A stretch of DNA of 64,000 bases from Bacteroidaceae bacterium (GCA_017483605.1 JAFUWG010000027.1:29836-93835); one strand, 5' to 3'; positions 16,802 to 24,289 are shown, counted from the first letter of the stretch. Notes: generated by a model from the sequence alone, not told the origin. A program made the numbers and translations.

Positions 16802-17734
16802 TTATAATGATCTTAAATTCTTATCAATAATCTGTTTATACCCTGATGAGTTATACCAATCAAGCAAATTCTTTGCTCTGACCACAAGCCACGGAAACTC
16901 TGCAGAACGGATTGAAAGAGCCTTTACTGCCTTGTCCATAGTGCTCGTGAAGTTTTCATCAAAATTTTTTGCTTGTTGGATGAAGCTCTCTATATCAATA
17001 TGGTGATAACATTTCTTTGGTAACCCTGCTTTCTTAATCATGGTAGACAGAGCGGCGTTAATATCTTGACAACAAAGCAACCCCACTCTGTCTGCCGTAT
17101 AATCAGAGGTTCGATACCACTCCAATAAAGGCAATTTGATAATAGCCCCCCATGCCTTAAATGCCGCATCATTGATGAATGGCATATAGAATGTCTCCAA
17201 CAGCATGTGATACGGTTTATGACCACATACTATATGCCCTAGCTCATGACCAAGAGTGAACATCATTTCATCTTTTGTAAACAAATCTACACTTCCTGAA
17301 ACCATAATAATTCTGCGATGTGTCTCTCCGTTAGAAGAATGATAGGGGGCATAGAACCAATTTGTAGAATAAGTAGGAACCTCTTTTATTCCTAAAATTT
17401 CGCATGCCTCAACTAATTGTCGGTACATTTGAGGAAGGCTCTTATTTGTTATGTTGATTCCTTCTCCTTGATATTCAACCTCATTATATGCTTCACGATA
17501 TTTGCTTGTTGTTATGCGAAGAAAATCCTTAAATGTATAATAGTCCTTTCCCGCTTTCAAAATCTCTAACCATTCTTTCAACAATTTATCTTTGGGGTGT
17601 TTTATCATTTCACGTATAAATTCCTTCAATGAATAATAAGGCACTTGCAAACCATTCAGCCAATCAATAGTTCGCTTATCATCAGGGTGCATAACTGCAT
17701 TGTAATTTATACGAGAGAATTCTTTTCGTTTCAT
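16802..17734 (-). CDS. M48 family metallopeptidase (second copy)
   Basis: 310 aa. HExxH zinc site in LGHELGHIVCGH near residue 165; third ligand Glu probably in DYTADRVGLLCC, which is the usual (E/D)xxAD region with Asp in place of Glu. No signal peptide and no clear membrane segments, unlike HtpX. About 40 residues longer at the N-terminus than its upstream paralogue at 18053. With a radical SAM enzyme and candidate precursor nearby it could cut a leader peptide. That role is inference; the peptidase fold is secure. Confidence 0.84.
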   Translation of the reverse strand: MKRKEFSRINYNAVMHPDDKRTIDWLNGLQVPYYSLKEFIREMIKHPKDKLLKEWLEILKAGKDYYTFKDFLRITTSKYREAYNEVEYQGEGINITNKSLPQMYRQLVEACEILGIKEVPTYSTNWFYAPYHSSNGETHRRIIMVSGSVDLFTKDEMMFTLGHELGHIVCGHKPYHMLLETFYMPFINDAAFKAWGAIIKLPLLEWYRTSDYTADRVGLLCCQDINAALSTMIKKAGLPKKCYHHIDIESFIQQAKNFDENFTSTMDKAVKALSIRSAEFPWLVVRAKNLLDWYNSSGYKQIIDKNLRSL

Positions 17735-17746
17735 CTTAAATACCCC

Positions 17747-17998
17747 TTATTTATCCCACACATCTTTGCCTGACAGATTTTTTTCTGACGGGTATAGACA
17801 TTCACTGCATTTCCAATACCGATGTCCTTGAATATTTTGGAGCATTTCATAGATTCCCATTCTTGAAATAATTCGTTCTATTTGTAACTGAGTACCTTCT
17901 ATGCCCTGCAATGCAAGATATTCTTCAGCCTTGATCTCTAAATGCCGTGTGTTTTTTCTGCATTTGCTACAATAAAAAGCATTTGTTGCCATATGCAT
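17747..17998 (-). CDS. Small zinc-ribbon protein
   Basis: 83 aa (or 81 from the second Met). CSKCRKNT near residue 10 and CSECLYPS near 65 form a four-Cys zinc ribbon around a helical middle. It lies 54 bp after the first M48 gene and 12 bp before the second, and ends GKDVWDK, a string echoed in the other small zinc-ribbon protein. Probably a partner of the M48 peptidases; function unknown. Confidence 0.66.
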   Translation of the reverse strand: MHMATNAFYCSKCRKNTRHLEIKAEEYLALQGIEGTQLQIERIISRMGIYEMLQNIQGHRYWKCSECLYPSEKNLSGKDVWDK

Positions 17999-18052
17999 CT
18001 TGATATTATTAACAATAGTTTTTGTATATTATATATTACTTCTTCCAACATC

Positions 18053-18865
18053 TCAAATAACACATTGTTTATACCCTCCTGAATCTATCCATTTCAGCAA
18101 TTCTGCAGATCTCATTACCGTCCAGGGATGGCTTTCATCTGCAATAGAAAGGAATTTAACAACTTTATTCATGTTATCGTAATCGAGCATTTTGAAATCA
18201 TGTGCCTGTTGCAGGAATGTCTCTGTACGTATAGTTTTGAACTCCTTAATAGGAAGTCCTGCCATTTTAATAAAAGTACGAATCATTGCCTCTTGATTTT
18301 GGCAACACAAAAGCCCTGCACGGTCAGCCGTAAATTCGGACATTCGATTCCAATAATAAAGAGCGTACTGAATTCCACCAGAGATAAGACTTGCTCCAGA
18401 TATTGCATCAATAATAAAATTAATCACTTGTGCCATCATATGATATAACATATGATTCGATTTAATATGTCCGCATTCATGACCTATAATAAACATGATT
18501 TCATCTTCGTCACATAAATCAATAAGTCCCGAGTTCAAGATGATAATAGGATTCTCTGCCCCTATCGTACACGCATTTATTCCATAACTCCATTGTAAAT
18601 AGAGGTCTGGTACTTTCTTTAAATCAAGGATTCTGCATGCTTCCTCTAAGTATTGGTGTATGATCGGATAATTTTTATTTGTAACCTTTAGATTGCTACC
18701 TGTGTATTGTACAGTATACACACGTTCTACTAGATTGGAAGTCACCCATTCACTTGCTTTTGTGAGAAAAGGAATGGCTTCCAATTTTTCCAATGCTGCT
18801 TTATCAAAAGGATGTTCATACAAACGGTGCTCTAATCCTTTTAATATTTTTCTTTTATGTTCCAT
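18053..18865 (-). CDS. M48 family metallopeptidase (first copy)
   Basis: 270 aa. HExxH in IGHECGHIKSNH near residue 128 and the third ligand Glu in SEFTADRAGLLCC. The sequence aligns along its length with the 310-aa protein at 16802 (shared YxxxxEACxIL, GLIDLCDEDEIMF/DLFTKDEMMF, GLLCCQ, LLKWIDSGGYKQ/LLDWYNSSGYKQ), showing gene duplication. A hydrophobic stretch after the zinc site (VINFIIDAISGASLISGGI) may touch the membrane. First gene of the island, preceded by about 250 nt of structured leader. Confidence 0.84.
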   Translation of the reverse strand: MEHKRKILKGLEHRLYEHPFDKAALEKLEAIPFLTKASEWVTSNLVERVYTVQYTGSNLKVTNKNYPIIHQYLEEACRILDLKKVPDLYLQWSYGINACTIGAENPIIILNSGLIDLCDEDEIMFIIGHECGHIKSNHMLYHMMAQVINFIIDAISGASLISGGIQYALYYWNRMSEFTADRAGLLCCQNQEAMIRTFIKMAGLPIKEFKTIRTETFLQQAHDFKMLDYDNMNKVVKFLSIADESHPWTVMRSAELLKWIDSGGYKQCVI

Positions 18866-18881
18866 GCTCTTATTTATCTGA

Positions 18882-19116
18882 AGTTAGTTTTATGCGAGGA
18901 AGCAGCACTAACTTCGCAAGGGGGCAAAAGAAAAGTGCAGCCTTCGTCGTAATTCCGCTCAGGCCTGCGACAGCCCTCATAACACCTTACAGAGAAGTCT
19001 GCACCATATAGGCACAACTTCAAAGTGTTATGAGATTTGTTCTTAAATTTTCCTTGTTTCGAGGTCGCAGTTCGAGCGGAAATTTGAACAAATAAAAGTT
19101 GTATTCCGAAGAATAC
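18882..19116 (-). ncRNA. Structured 5' leader upstream of the M48/radical SAM operon
   Basis: Downstream of a -7 element the minus-strand transcript would begin with a hairpin capped by a UUCG loop (GTATTCTTCGGAATAC, 19101-19116). Then come a long nested stem (arms 18953-18960/19074-19081, 18966-18971/19064-19069, 18976-18985/19025-19034, the last a perfect 10-bp pair CTCATAACAC/GTGTTATGAG) and a hairpin at 18882-18915. About 250 nt with no good ORF. Candidate riboswitch, attenuator or separate small RNA; the class is not recognised. Confidence 0.5.
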
Positions 19117-19121
19117 GGTTG

Positions 19122-19129
19122 CAAATTTA
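19122..19129 (-). promoter_or_regulatory. -7 promoter element for the M48/radical SAM island
   Basis: Minus-strand TAAATTTG with a TTTG 18 bp further upstream. It would start transcription at the UUCG hairpin of the long leader. No other promoter is obvious down to 12.9 kb. Confidence 0.6.
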
Positions 19130-19230
19130 CATCTTTTTCTTTACAAACAAAATAAAACTTTGTGTTTTTTTGAAAAAATGTTTGTTTGGTTCACTTTTCT
19201 GGTGTTTTATGGCTTGTTTTGTATGAAAAG

Positions 19231-19261
19231 AAAAAAGCGAGGTGGTGGTGCCTCGCTTTTA
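19231..19261 (-). terminator. Rho-independent terminator after the DUF5675 operon
   Basis: The stem AAAAGCGAGG / CCTCGCTTTT with an 8-nt loop and a following T-run on the minus strand lies 29 bp after the stop at 19290. Confidence 0.8.
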
Positions 19262-19289
19262 GTTGTGAAGAAAGCAGAAAGATACTTCT

Positions 19290-19664
19290 TTAGTTCTCCG
19301 ACTCTTCCTCAAACTCCTGATAGGCATGGTGAAACGCTGCTTCGTCGAGGAAGATGTTGGGGTAGGAGGCAAAGCAGAGGTGGAGGAGGGTGAAGAGGGT
19401 GCGGAGTTGGTGATGCCCTTCGGGGGTGTGCCAACGGATGATGAAAAAGACGGTGGCATCGGGAGGAAGACGATGCTTGAAGAAGTCTTTGGCGGAGGCG
19501 AAGCGGTCGCCATAGAGAAGGTGGAGGAGCACGTCCGGCTCTACATATCCACGTGGGAACTCTGCATAGAGGCGTTTCAGCGTAGAAAGGTAGCAGTTTC
19601 CCACACTAAGGCAGTTGTTCAGTCCTGCCATTTTGAGGACGTTGAAGTTTTGTGGTGTCATCAT
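19290..19664 (-). CDS. Hypothetical protein, 124 aa
   Basis: Not recognised. No signal peptide; mixed helical protein with an acidic end (EFEEESEN). Starts 12 bp after the DUF5675 stop and precedes a terminator, so it is the last gene of a three-gene operon with DUF5675 and the 59-aa protein. Confidence 0.62.
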   Translation of the reverse strand: MMTPQNFNVLKMAGLNNCLSVGNCYLSTLKRLYAEFPRGYVEPDVLLHLLYGDRFASAKDFFKHRLPPDATVFFIIRWHTPEGHHQLRTLFTLLHLCFASYPNIFLDEAAFHHAYQEFEEESEN

Positions 19665-19676
19665 ATTTCTTCATGT

Positions 19677-20216
19677 TTATTGAGGTTCAACATCTGTTTC
19701 TTCATCTATCAAGTTCCAGTCGTAGTCGTCGAATTTGAGGGGCGTGGACTGGAAGAATGCGGACTTGTTGTAGGTAAAGTCGGGTGCGTGCGTGATGGTG
19801 GCAGTGATATACTCTTGCTCATTTTTCAATACTTTTCGTTCCAGAACTTGGATTTGCAGGAACTTCGCCAGCAGGTTCATTGCCTTATCGCTACCCTTGA
19901 TGGCAAACTCGCCGTCAAATTCTGTGCCCAGGATGACACTGCCTGATGCCACATCGTCGGGTTCGGTGCCGCTGTCGAATTGTGCGTTGTGGTAGGTGCC
20001 GAAGAGGGCAAAACGCAGGGTGCAGAAAAGAGGGTTGTGTACGAGTTTCATGGTGTAGCGGCCTTCGGGCAAGGCAAGCATCGCCTTGTTGCGTGTTTTT
20101 GCATATTGCGGGTTGGCTGCTTCCAGTGTGTAGCAAGCGAAGGGTGTTCCTTCGATGCGGAGGCGACCTTTGGTCACCACTCTGTTGCCAGAGAAACGTT
20201 CAATAATGATTTTCAT
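19677..20216 (-). CDS. DUF5675 family protein
   Basis: 179 aa. Begins with a beta-strand block IERFSGNRVVTKGRLRIEG followed by CYTLE, and has ALPEGRYTMKLVHN and the SGSVILGTEF...GEFAIKGS region, as in DUF5675 proteins of Bacteroidetes. These are small beta-rich proteins often found in accessory or phage-like neighbourhoods; function unknown. Middle gene of a three-gene unit 27 bp behind a 59-aa ORF. Confidence 0.75.
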   Translation of the reverse strand: MKIIIERFSGNRVVTKGRLRIEGTPFACYTLEAANPQYAKTRNKAMLALPEGRYTMKLVHNPLFCTLRFALFGTYHNAQFDSGTEPDDVASGSVILGTEFDGEFAIKGSDKAMNLLAKFLQIQVLERKVLKNEQEYITATITHAPDFTYNKSAFFQSTPLKFDDYDWNLIDEETDVEPQ

Positions 20217-20242
20217 AATTGTATGGTTTAAGTGTGAAACAT

Positions 20243-20422
20243 TTAAGATTTGTAGATGATTTCTGTATAAGAGAAGTGGTTCATGGCATACACTCTTATC
20301 TGTTGGCAGAGGAGTGAATTCCGCTGAAACGAGAGTGCCATTGCCACAAGGCTTTTCACGACGCCGAAATGCTCAATGAGTTTTTGGCGGTCTTCTTTGT
20401 CAATTTCAATTACTTTTTTCAT
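20243..20422 (-). CDS. Small protein, 59 aa, first gene of the DUF5675 operon
   Basis: ORF from ATG 20422 to TAA at 20243. It starts MKKVIEIDKEDRQKLIEHFG and continues as one predicted amphipathic helix, then VVKSLVAMALSFQ. No signal peptide. It lies 98 bp downstream of a good -7 element (20519-20526) and 26 bp before DUF5675, with matching codon use. Function unknown; a small regulatory or structural protein is likely. Confidence 0.6.
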   Translation of the reverse strand: MKKVIEIDKEDRQKLIEHFGVVKSLVAMALSFQRNSLLCQQIRVYAMNHFSYTEIIYKS

Positions 20423-20486
20423 AAAACAATCTTGTTTTTAAGGGTTGCTGAAATTTTTTCTCACATTGGGGCTTCTACAAATCAAA

Positions 20487-20526
20487 GCCCGAAACCAGCA
20501 CGTGACTGATTTCGGGAGCAAAGTTA
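20487..20526 (-). promoter_or_regulatory. Promoter and leader hairpin of the DUF5675 operon
   Basis: Minus-strand -7 TAACTTTG at 20519-20526. Immediately downstream is a hairpin with arms CCCGAAAYCAG / CTGGTTTCGGG (20487-20515) that would sit at the very 5' end of the RNA, possibly stabilising it or acting as an operator. Confidence 0.6.
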
Positions 20527-20534
20527 CATAGGGT

Positions 20535-20581
20535 GCACCCCCTTTTGCACCCTTTCAGGGGAGTGCAAAATGGGGGTGCAA
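20535..20581. repeat. Inverted repeat with four GTGCAM half-sites
   Basis: Arms TGCACCCCCTTTTGCACCC and GAGTGCAAAATGGGGGTGCA are near-perfect complements around TTTCAGGGG. It lies 11 bp after the stop of the 319-aa gene and just upstream of the DUF5675 promoter, so it may be a terminator for the former, an operator for the latter, or both. Confidence 0.6.
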
Positions 20582-20591
20582 ACGTGTTTTA

Positions 20592-21551
20592 CTATAAATT
20601 CTCGCGAATTTCTTTCGCTATCTTTGGAGAAACTTTTTCCAGACAAGATGCGACGAACTCTACATCTTTAACTACTGAAGGGTCGTCATAGTTGATGCCC
20701 GAAGATGGGATTTTGTTGCGGATGCTACCTTTCGACCTGCCAGACACTCGGCTCAACAGTTCCGCAAATGCACTGATGTTGGTTTCGCCAGGCACTAATG
20801 TCAAATTCAGCAGCGTCTCGAACAAGATTGCCAGTTGGCGATTGGTAAATTGCTTCGTATTGTCCTCATCATTCACATCAAGGATTTCCGACTCTTCTTT
20901 CTGTGCTGGTTTCTTGGGGAGAAAGCCTGTCGGCAATGGCACTTTCTCCATCTGTGTATTGATGATGGCAGGAACAACAGCGTCTTGCTCATCGAGAAAA
21001 ATATTCACCTCTTCCGACCAAAAGACATCGCTGACCATATATTCCTTCAGATAAGGCACAAACACTTCATCCCAATATCTTCGGCTATTTGGATGTGGTT
21101 CATGCTTAGCCCCCAAACCTACAGTGAACCCACCATTCATGTCAATCCCAACCTCCAAGTCTTCAATGTACTTGGTGAAATCGGGCAACCACGATGTTTT
21201 TGAGTGATAGGCATTGATACATGTTCTTACACATTCCATGATGACATCGATGGCTTTGTTGATGCTCTCGTCTGATGCACGTGGGGGTGCAATGCCTCTG
21301 TAGTCATCAAAAAAACTTAATTCCAGACTTACCGTGCTATACTTCTTGTTGTCAATTTTTTTGTTTCTTCTTAAGGTGTCAAGCACCCAGACGCATCCAT
21401 AGAAGATTTCTGCATGTGACAGTTTGAAGACGGCAACCTTCCTGTCATAGATGGCATAGTAGGGCGTGAGTCCCTTGTATATAGTGTTTTTACCAAACTT
21501 TTCGTCTATCAGATTTTGGTATCTTCTCACTTTGCGTAGTCTTTCTTTCAT
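20592..21551 (-). CDS. Hypothetical protein, 319 aa, possible DNA-interacting C-terminus
   Basis: Not recognised with confidence. The N-terminal two thirds are a soluble mixed fold (SLELSFFDDYRGIAPPRAS). After an acidic linker the C-terminus, ISAFAELLSRVSGRSKGSIRN, looks like a helix-turn-helix-type end seen in Bacteroidetes element-borne regulators. Start ATG 21551 is preceded by an unusually strong Shine-Dalgarno (AGGAGGACAAG), rare in this phylum, and by -7 TATCTTTG at 21617-21624. Single-gene unit. Confidence 0.62.
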   Translation of the reverse strand: MKERLRKVRRYQNLIDEKFGKNTIYKGLTPYYAIYDRKVAVFKLSHAEIFYGCVWVLDTLRRNKKIDNKKYSTVSLELSFFDDYRGIAPPRASDESINKAIDVIMECVRTCINAYHSKTSWLPDFTKYIEDLEVGIDMNGGFTVGLGAKHEPHPNSRRYWDEVFVPYLKEYMVSDVFWSEEVNIFLDEQDAVVPAIINTQMEKVPLPTGFLPKKPAQKEESEILDVNDEDNTKQFTNRQLAILFETLLNLTLVPGETNISAFAELLSRVSGRSKGSIRNKIPSSGINYDDPSVVKDVEFVASCLEKVSPKIAKEIRENL

Positions 21552-21616
21552 CGTCTTGTCCTCCTATATATAAATAATGTGTAAAGGTAAAAAATGGTTC
21601 TCTCGTTTTCGTGCTG

Positions 21617-21624
21617 CAAAGATA
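21617..21624 (-). promoter_or_regulatory. -7 promoter element of the 319-aa gene
   Basis: Minus-strand TATCTTTG about 65 bp upstream of ATG 21551. Together with the AGGAGG ribosome-binding site it fixes the start. Confidence 0.6.
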
Positions 21625-21704
21625 GTCAAAACTTTTGTTTTTGGCAAAAAAAGAGGAGCCTAAATGTTCGCCAAAGTTTGTGTTTTTGTCATGGTCAACA
21701 CTGT

Positions 21705-21934
21705 CGCCAATGTCTTCACTCATCTTTTGCCCGTGTCTTCACTTGTTTCATGCCCGACATCTCGAACGGCAGTGTTCCGTGTCTTCCGAGTTCTCTTGCC
21801 CGTATCTTGCTTGCTCTCATGCCCGTGTCTTCCGACTCCTCTTGCCCGTCATCACTTTGCTCCGAGGCTCGTCATCACTTTGCTCTCATGCAGGTCATCA
21901 CTTCGCTCTCATGCTCGTGTCCACCGTGGAGATG
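21705..21934. repeat. Degenerate tandem array, ten units of 23 bp
   Basis: Units start every 23 bp at 21705, 21728, 21751, 21774, 21797, 21820, 21843, 21866, 21889 and 21912. Most begin TGCCCGT and continue with CTTCAC, CATCACTTTGCTC or similar. Because 23 is not a multiple of 3 the units shift frame; all three forward frames stay open only because the repeat lacks stops, so this is not read as a gene. It lies in the 600-bp gap between the 319-aa gene and the HU genes. Confidence 0.85.
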
Positions 21935-22024
21935 AAAAACGTCGGATGAAAATGGATATGGAGAGGTGAGTTCACAAGGCTGCGGCAACTTGTGAACAAT
22001 CTGAAAGGGCATTGATTTAGTCCG

Positions 22025-22118
22025 TAACTTTGCATCGGATTCAAGAGAGAATCGGGGCATGAAAGGCTCATCCGGAGGGGTGTTTCAGACCTTGATACGC
22101 TGGCGGATCCAAAGTTAA
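22025..22118 (+). promoter_or_regulatory. HU operon promoter and leader with short upstream ORF
   Basis: -7 TAACTTTG at 22025-22032 gives an approximately 125-nt leader before the first HU gene. Within it a 19-codon ORF (ATG 22059 to TAA 22116-22118) and a small stem GATTC/GAATC are visible. The leader peptide is unproven. Confidence 0.45.
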
Positions 22119-22159
22119 AAGAAGTATTAACAACTTAAACAAAGAAAGGAGACACCATT

Positions 22160-22558
22160 ATGGCAGTCAAGTATCGTTCAGTAAAGGCTATCCTCGGTTA
22201 CATCGAGGAAAAACCGCAGGTATGGAAGGTACAGAAACTTACCTTCCCGGTGATTAAAGAAAATGCACTGGTTGAGTACATCGCCAACTCTGCCCACATT
22301 CCTAAGAGCACGGTCAAGGGTTGTGTGCTTGCCATCAGCGAGGCAATTGCATACTTTGTCATCAACGGACACTGCGTGACGTTCGATTCGTTCGGCTCTT
22401 TCTATCTGAAGGTGCAGACGAAGGTCGCTCAGACGCTTGAAGAATGTGATGCCAACGTGATTGAAAACACCACGCTCGGATTTCGTGCCAACACCAAACT
22501 TGCCGAACTTGCTAACAAGACAAAGGTGGAGCGAGCAGCGTCCCTCAATCTGGACTAA
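22160..22558 (+). CDS. HU-HIG family DNA-binding protein (1)
   Basis: 132 aa. Bacteroidetes-type HU/IHF-like protein: N-terminal KYRSVKAILGYIEEKPQVWKV (broken here as KYRSVKAILGY and IEEKPQVWKV), then the HU helices (LVEYIANSAHIPKSTVKGCV), beta-arm region (VTFDSFGSFYLKV) and C-terminal FRANTKLAEL. Binds and bends DNA; in this phylum such genes often sit in accessory regions. A strong ribosome-binding site (AAAGGAGAC) fixes the start. First of a tandem pair. Confidence 0.88.
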   Translation: MAVKYRSVKAILGYIEEKPQVWKVQKLTFPVIKENALVEYIANSAHIPKSTVKGCVLAISEAIAYFVINGHCVTFDSFGSFYLKVQTKVAQTLEECDANVIENTTLGFRANTKLAELANKTKVERAASLNLD

Positions 22559-22598
22559 TCAACAAATTTGTTTTACATTCAAAGAAAGGAGTTTTTTT

Positions 22599-23102
22599 AT
22601 GAACACATCAATTTCCCCTATCAAGGGTGCAACCCTGATGTACCCCAAGAAAGTGACCCTCAACTTCATGGAGGATAAGCCCGAAGTTTATCGTCTCTGC
22701 TATCTGCGTGGCAGCGTGATTCACGACAAGGAGGTCATCTACTATGCAGCAAAGGCTGCCCACGTGCCAGAAAGTACCATTAAGTTGGCTGAAGAGGCTC
22801 TCTTCGATGCCATCAGTTACTTCTGCACCAATGGACACGCCGTGCAAGTTCCTGGACTCGGTTCGTTTGGTATTCAGTTCAACACCAATGTGGCTGAAAC
22901 CGAAGAGGAGGCGACTGAGGAGTGTATCAACCGCAAGTATATCCGCTTTTGGCCCAAGCACGACATCCGTGACCTTTGTAGTCAGAAGAATCTCAATGTC
23001 GAGGTGAAAGACCTGCTGAAACTCAAACAGGCGAACAACACACCTTCTGATGATGATTCGGGTGACAACACGCCTGATACACCTGACACCCCTACTCCAT
23101 AG
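22599..23102 (+). CDS. HU-HIG family DNA-binding protein (2) with acidic tail
   Basis: 167 aa. Same fold as the preceding gene (VIYYAAKAAHVPESTIKLAEE, here split as VIYYAAKAAHVPES and TIKLAEE; VQVPGLGSFGIQF; RKYIRFWPKHDIRDLC) plus a 25-residue C-terminal tail of Asp, Thr and Pro. The tandem copies have diverged strongly. Start ATG 22599 follows AAAGAAAGGAG; the longer upstream frame overlaps the first HU gene and is not used. Ends before a strong hairpin terminator. Confidence 0.87.
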   Translation: MNTSISPIKGATLMYPKKVTLNFMEDKPEVYRLCYLRGSVIHDKEVIYYAAKAAHVPESTIKLAEEALFDAISYFCTNGHAVQVPGLGSFGIQFNTNVAETEEEATEECINRKYIRFWPKHDIRDLCSQKNLNVEVKDLLKLKQANNTPSDDDSGDNTPDTPDTPTP

Positions 23103-23133
23103 TTGGGTAGTGCATGGTTCTGACAACATGAAG

Positions 23134-23166
23134 AGAGGCTCCGCATGGAATCCATGCGGAGCCTCT
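23134..23166. terminator. Bidirectional hairpin terminator
   Basis: AGAGGCTCCGCATGGA and TCCATGCGGAGCCTCT form a 16-bp stem between the convergent HU (+) and aroB (-) genes. Confidence 0.88.
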
Positions 23167-23182
23167 TTGGGTTGCAGGTGTC

Positions 23183-24232
23183 TCAGTTGCCATCCCTGAA
23201 GAAGTCGAGCATCTCGAAGATTTCTTGTTTGTCGGCTGATTGGTTGATGCGGATGTCGCCCACATCGCCCAGGAGGGTGAAGTTGATGATGCCGGCAGTG
23301 TTCTTCTTGTCGTGGGTCATGTATTGGTAGAGTTCTTCGTAGTCGTCGCAGGTGATGGGGAGGGTGCCGTAGTTCTCCTTGATGAAACGTACCGTCTGCC
23401 GCATCTTGTCGGTGGGGAAGCCGGTCTTGATGCAGGAGAGGTAGAGTTCGCAGATGAGTCCCCATGCGACGGCATAGCCGTGCAGATAGGGCTTGCGAGA
23501 GAGTGCCCAACTTTCAAAGGCATGTCCTGCCGTGTGTCCGAGGTTGAGGGCTTTGCGGATGCCGTGCTCGAAGGGGTCTTCGAGGACGACACGCTCTTTG
23601 ATGGCAACACTCGTTCCGACCATCTTCCCCAAGTGCAGATAATCCACGTCGTTGAGGTCGAAGTTGAGCAGTTCGGCAAAGTTCTCGTTGTTGGAAATCA
23701 GTCCGTGTTTGAGCATTTCGGCATAGCCCGAACAGATGTTTTCGTGGTCGAGCGTCTTGAGAAACTCTGTGTCGAGAATGACGGTTTCGGGCGAGTTGAA
23801 CACGCCGATTTCGTTCTTCAACCCGTTGAAGTTGATGCCTGTCTTGCCGCCTACGCTGGCATCGACCATAGAGAGCAGGGTGGTGGGGATGTTGATGTAC
23901 TTGATGCCGCGTTTGAAGGTGCTGGCAGCAAAGCCGCCAAGGTCGGTCACCATGCCGCCGCCGAGATTCACCATGAGTGAGTGGCGTGTGCCGCCCCCGT
24001 TGCCCATCTCTGTCCACACGTGGGAGAGGGTTTCGAGGTTCTTGTGGGTGTCGGTGGCACCGATGGTGATATGTATTGCTTCTTTCAAGCAGGGAATATC
24101 CTTGACCACAGGAAGGCACAGTTTGTGTGTGGTCTCGTCGGTCAAGAGGAAGAGTTTGTCGTGCTTCACTTCACTCACCGCTTCGGTCAGTGTTTGTGTA
24201 ATGTCGGTCGAAATAACTACTTTATTTGCCAT
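23183..24232 (-). CDS. aroB: 3-dehydroquinate synthase
   Basis: 349 aa. Converts DAHP to 3-dehydroquinate, second step of the shikimate pathway, NAD+ and divalent metal dependent, cytoplasmic. Diagnostic motifs: LGGGMVTDLGGFAASTFKRG, then INIPTTLLSMVDASVGGKTG, metal ligands in SGYAEMLKHG and GHTAGHAFES. Normal length. -7 TACCTTTG lies 20 bp upstream of the ATG, divergent from rfbC. Confidence 0.95.
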   Translation of the reverse strand: MANKVVISTDITQTLTEAVSEVKHDKLFLLTDETTHKLCLPVVKDIPCLKEAIHITIGATDTHKNLETLSHVWTEMGNGGGTRHSLMVNLGGGMVTDLGGFAASTFKRGIKYINIPTTLLSMVDASVGGKTGINFNGLKNEIGVFNSPETVILDTEFLKTLDHENICSGYAEMLKHGLISNNENFAELLNFDLNDVDYLHLGKMVGTSVAIKERVVLEDPFEHGIRKALNLGHTAGHAFESWALSRKPYLHGYAVAWGLICELYLSCIKTGFPTDKMRQTVRFIKENYGTLPITCDDYEELYQYMTHDKKNTAGIINFTLLGDVGDIRINQSADKQEIFEMLDFFRDGN

Positions 24233-24251
24233 ATCTCATTGAATATTTTTG

Positions 24252-24289
24252 CAAAGGTAGGAAATAAAATTAAAAAATCCGTATCTTTG
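24252..24289. promoter_or_regulatory. Divergent promoters of aroB and rfbC
   Basis: Minus-strand TACCTTTG at 24252-24259 (aroB) and plus-strand TATCTTTG at 24282-24289 (rfbC) are 22 bp apart, so polymerases on the two genes may compete. Confidence 0.72.

Noticed and set aside
18793-19011. Plus-strand ORF of 72 codons over the structured leader
   Set aside because: Overlaps the M48 gene and the leader hairpins antisense, with no promoter or ribosome-binding site; the RNA-structure reading is better.
21705-21934. CRISPR array
   Set aside because: Units are directly adjacent with no variable spacers and no cas genes are nearby.
21594-21969. Three overlapping plus-strand frames of about 100 codons over the 23-bp array
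   Set aside because: All three frames are open only because the repeat lacks stops; each gives low-complexity Cys/Ser/Leu protein with a different frame in every unit.
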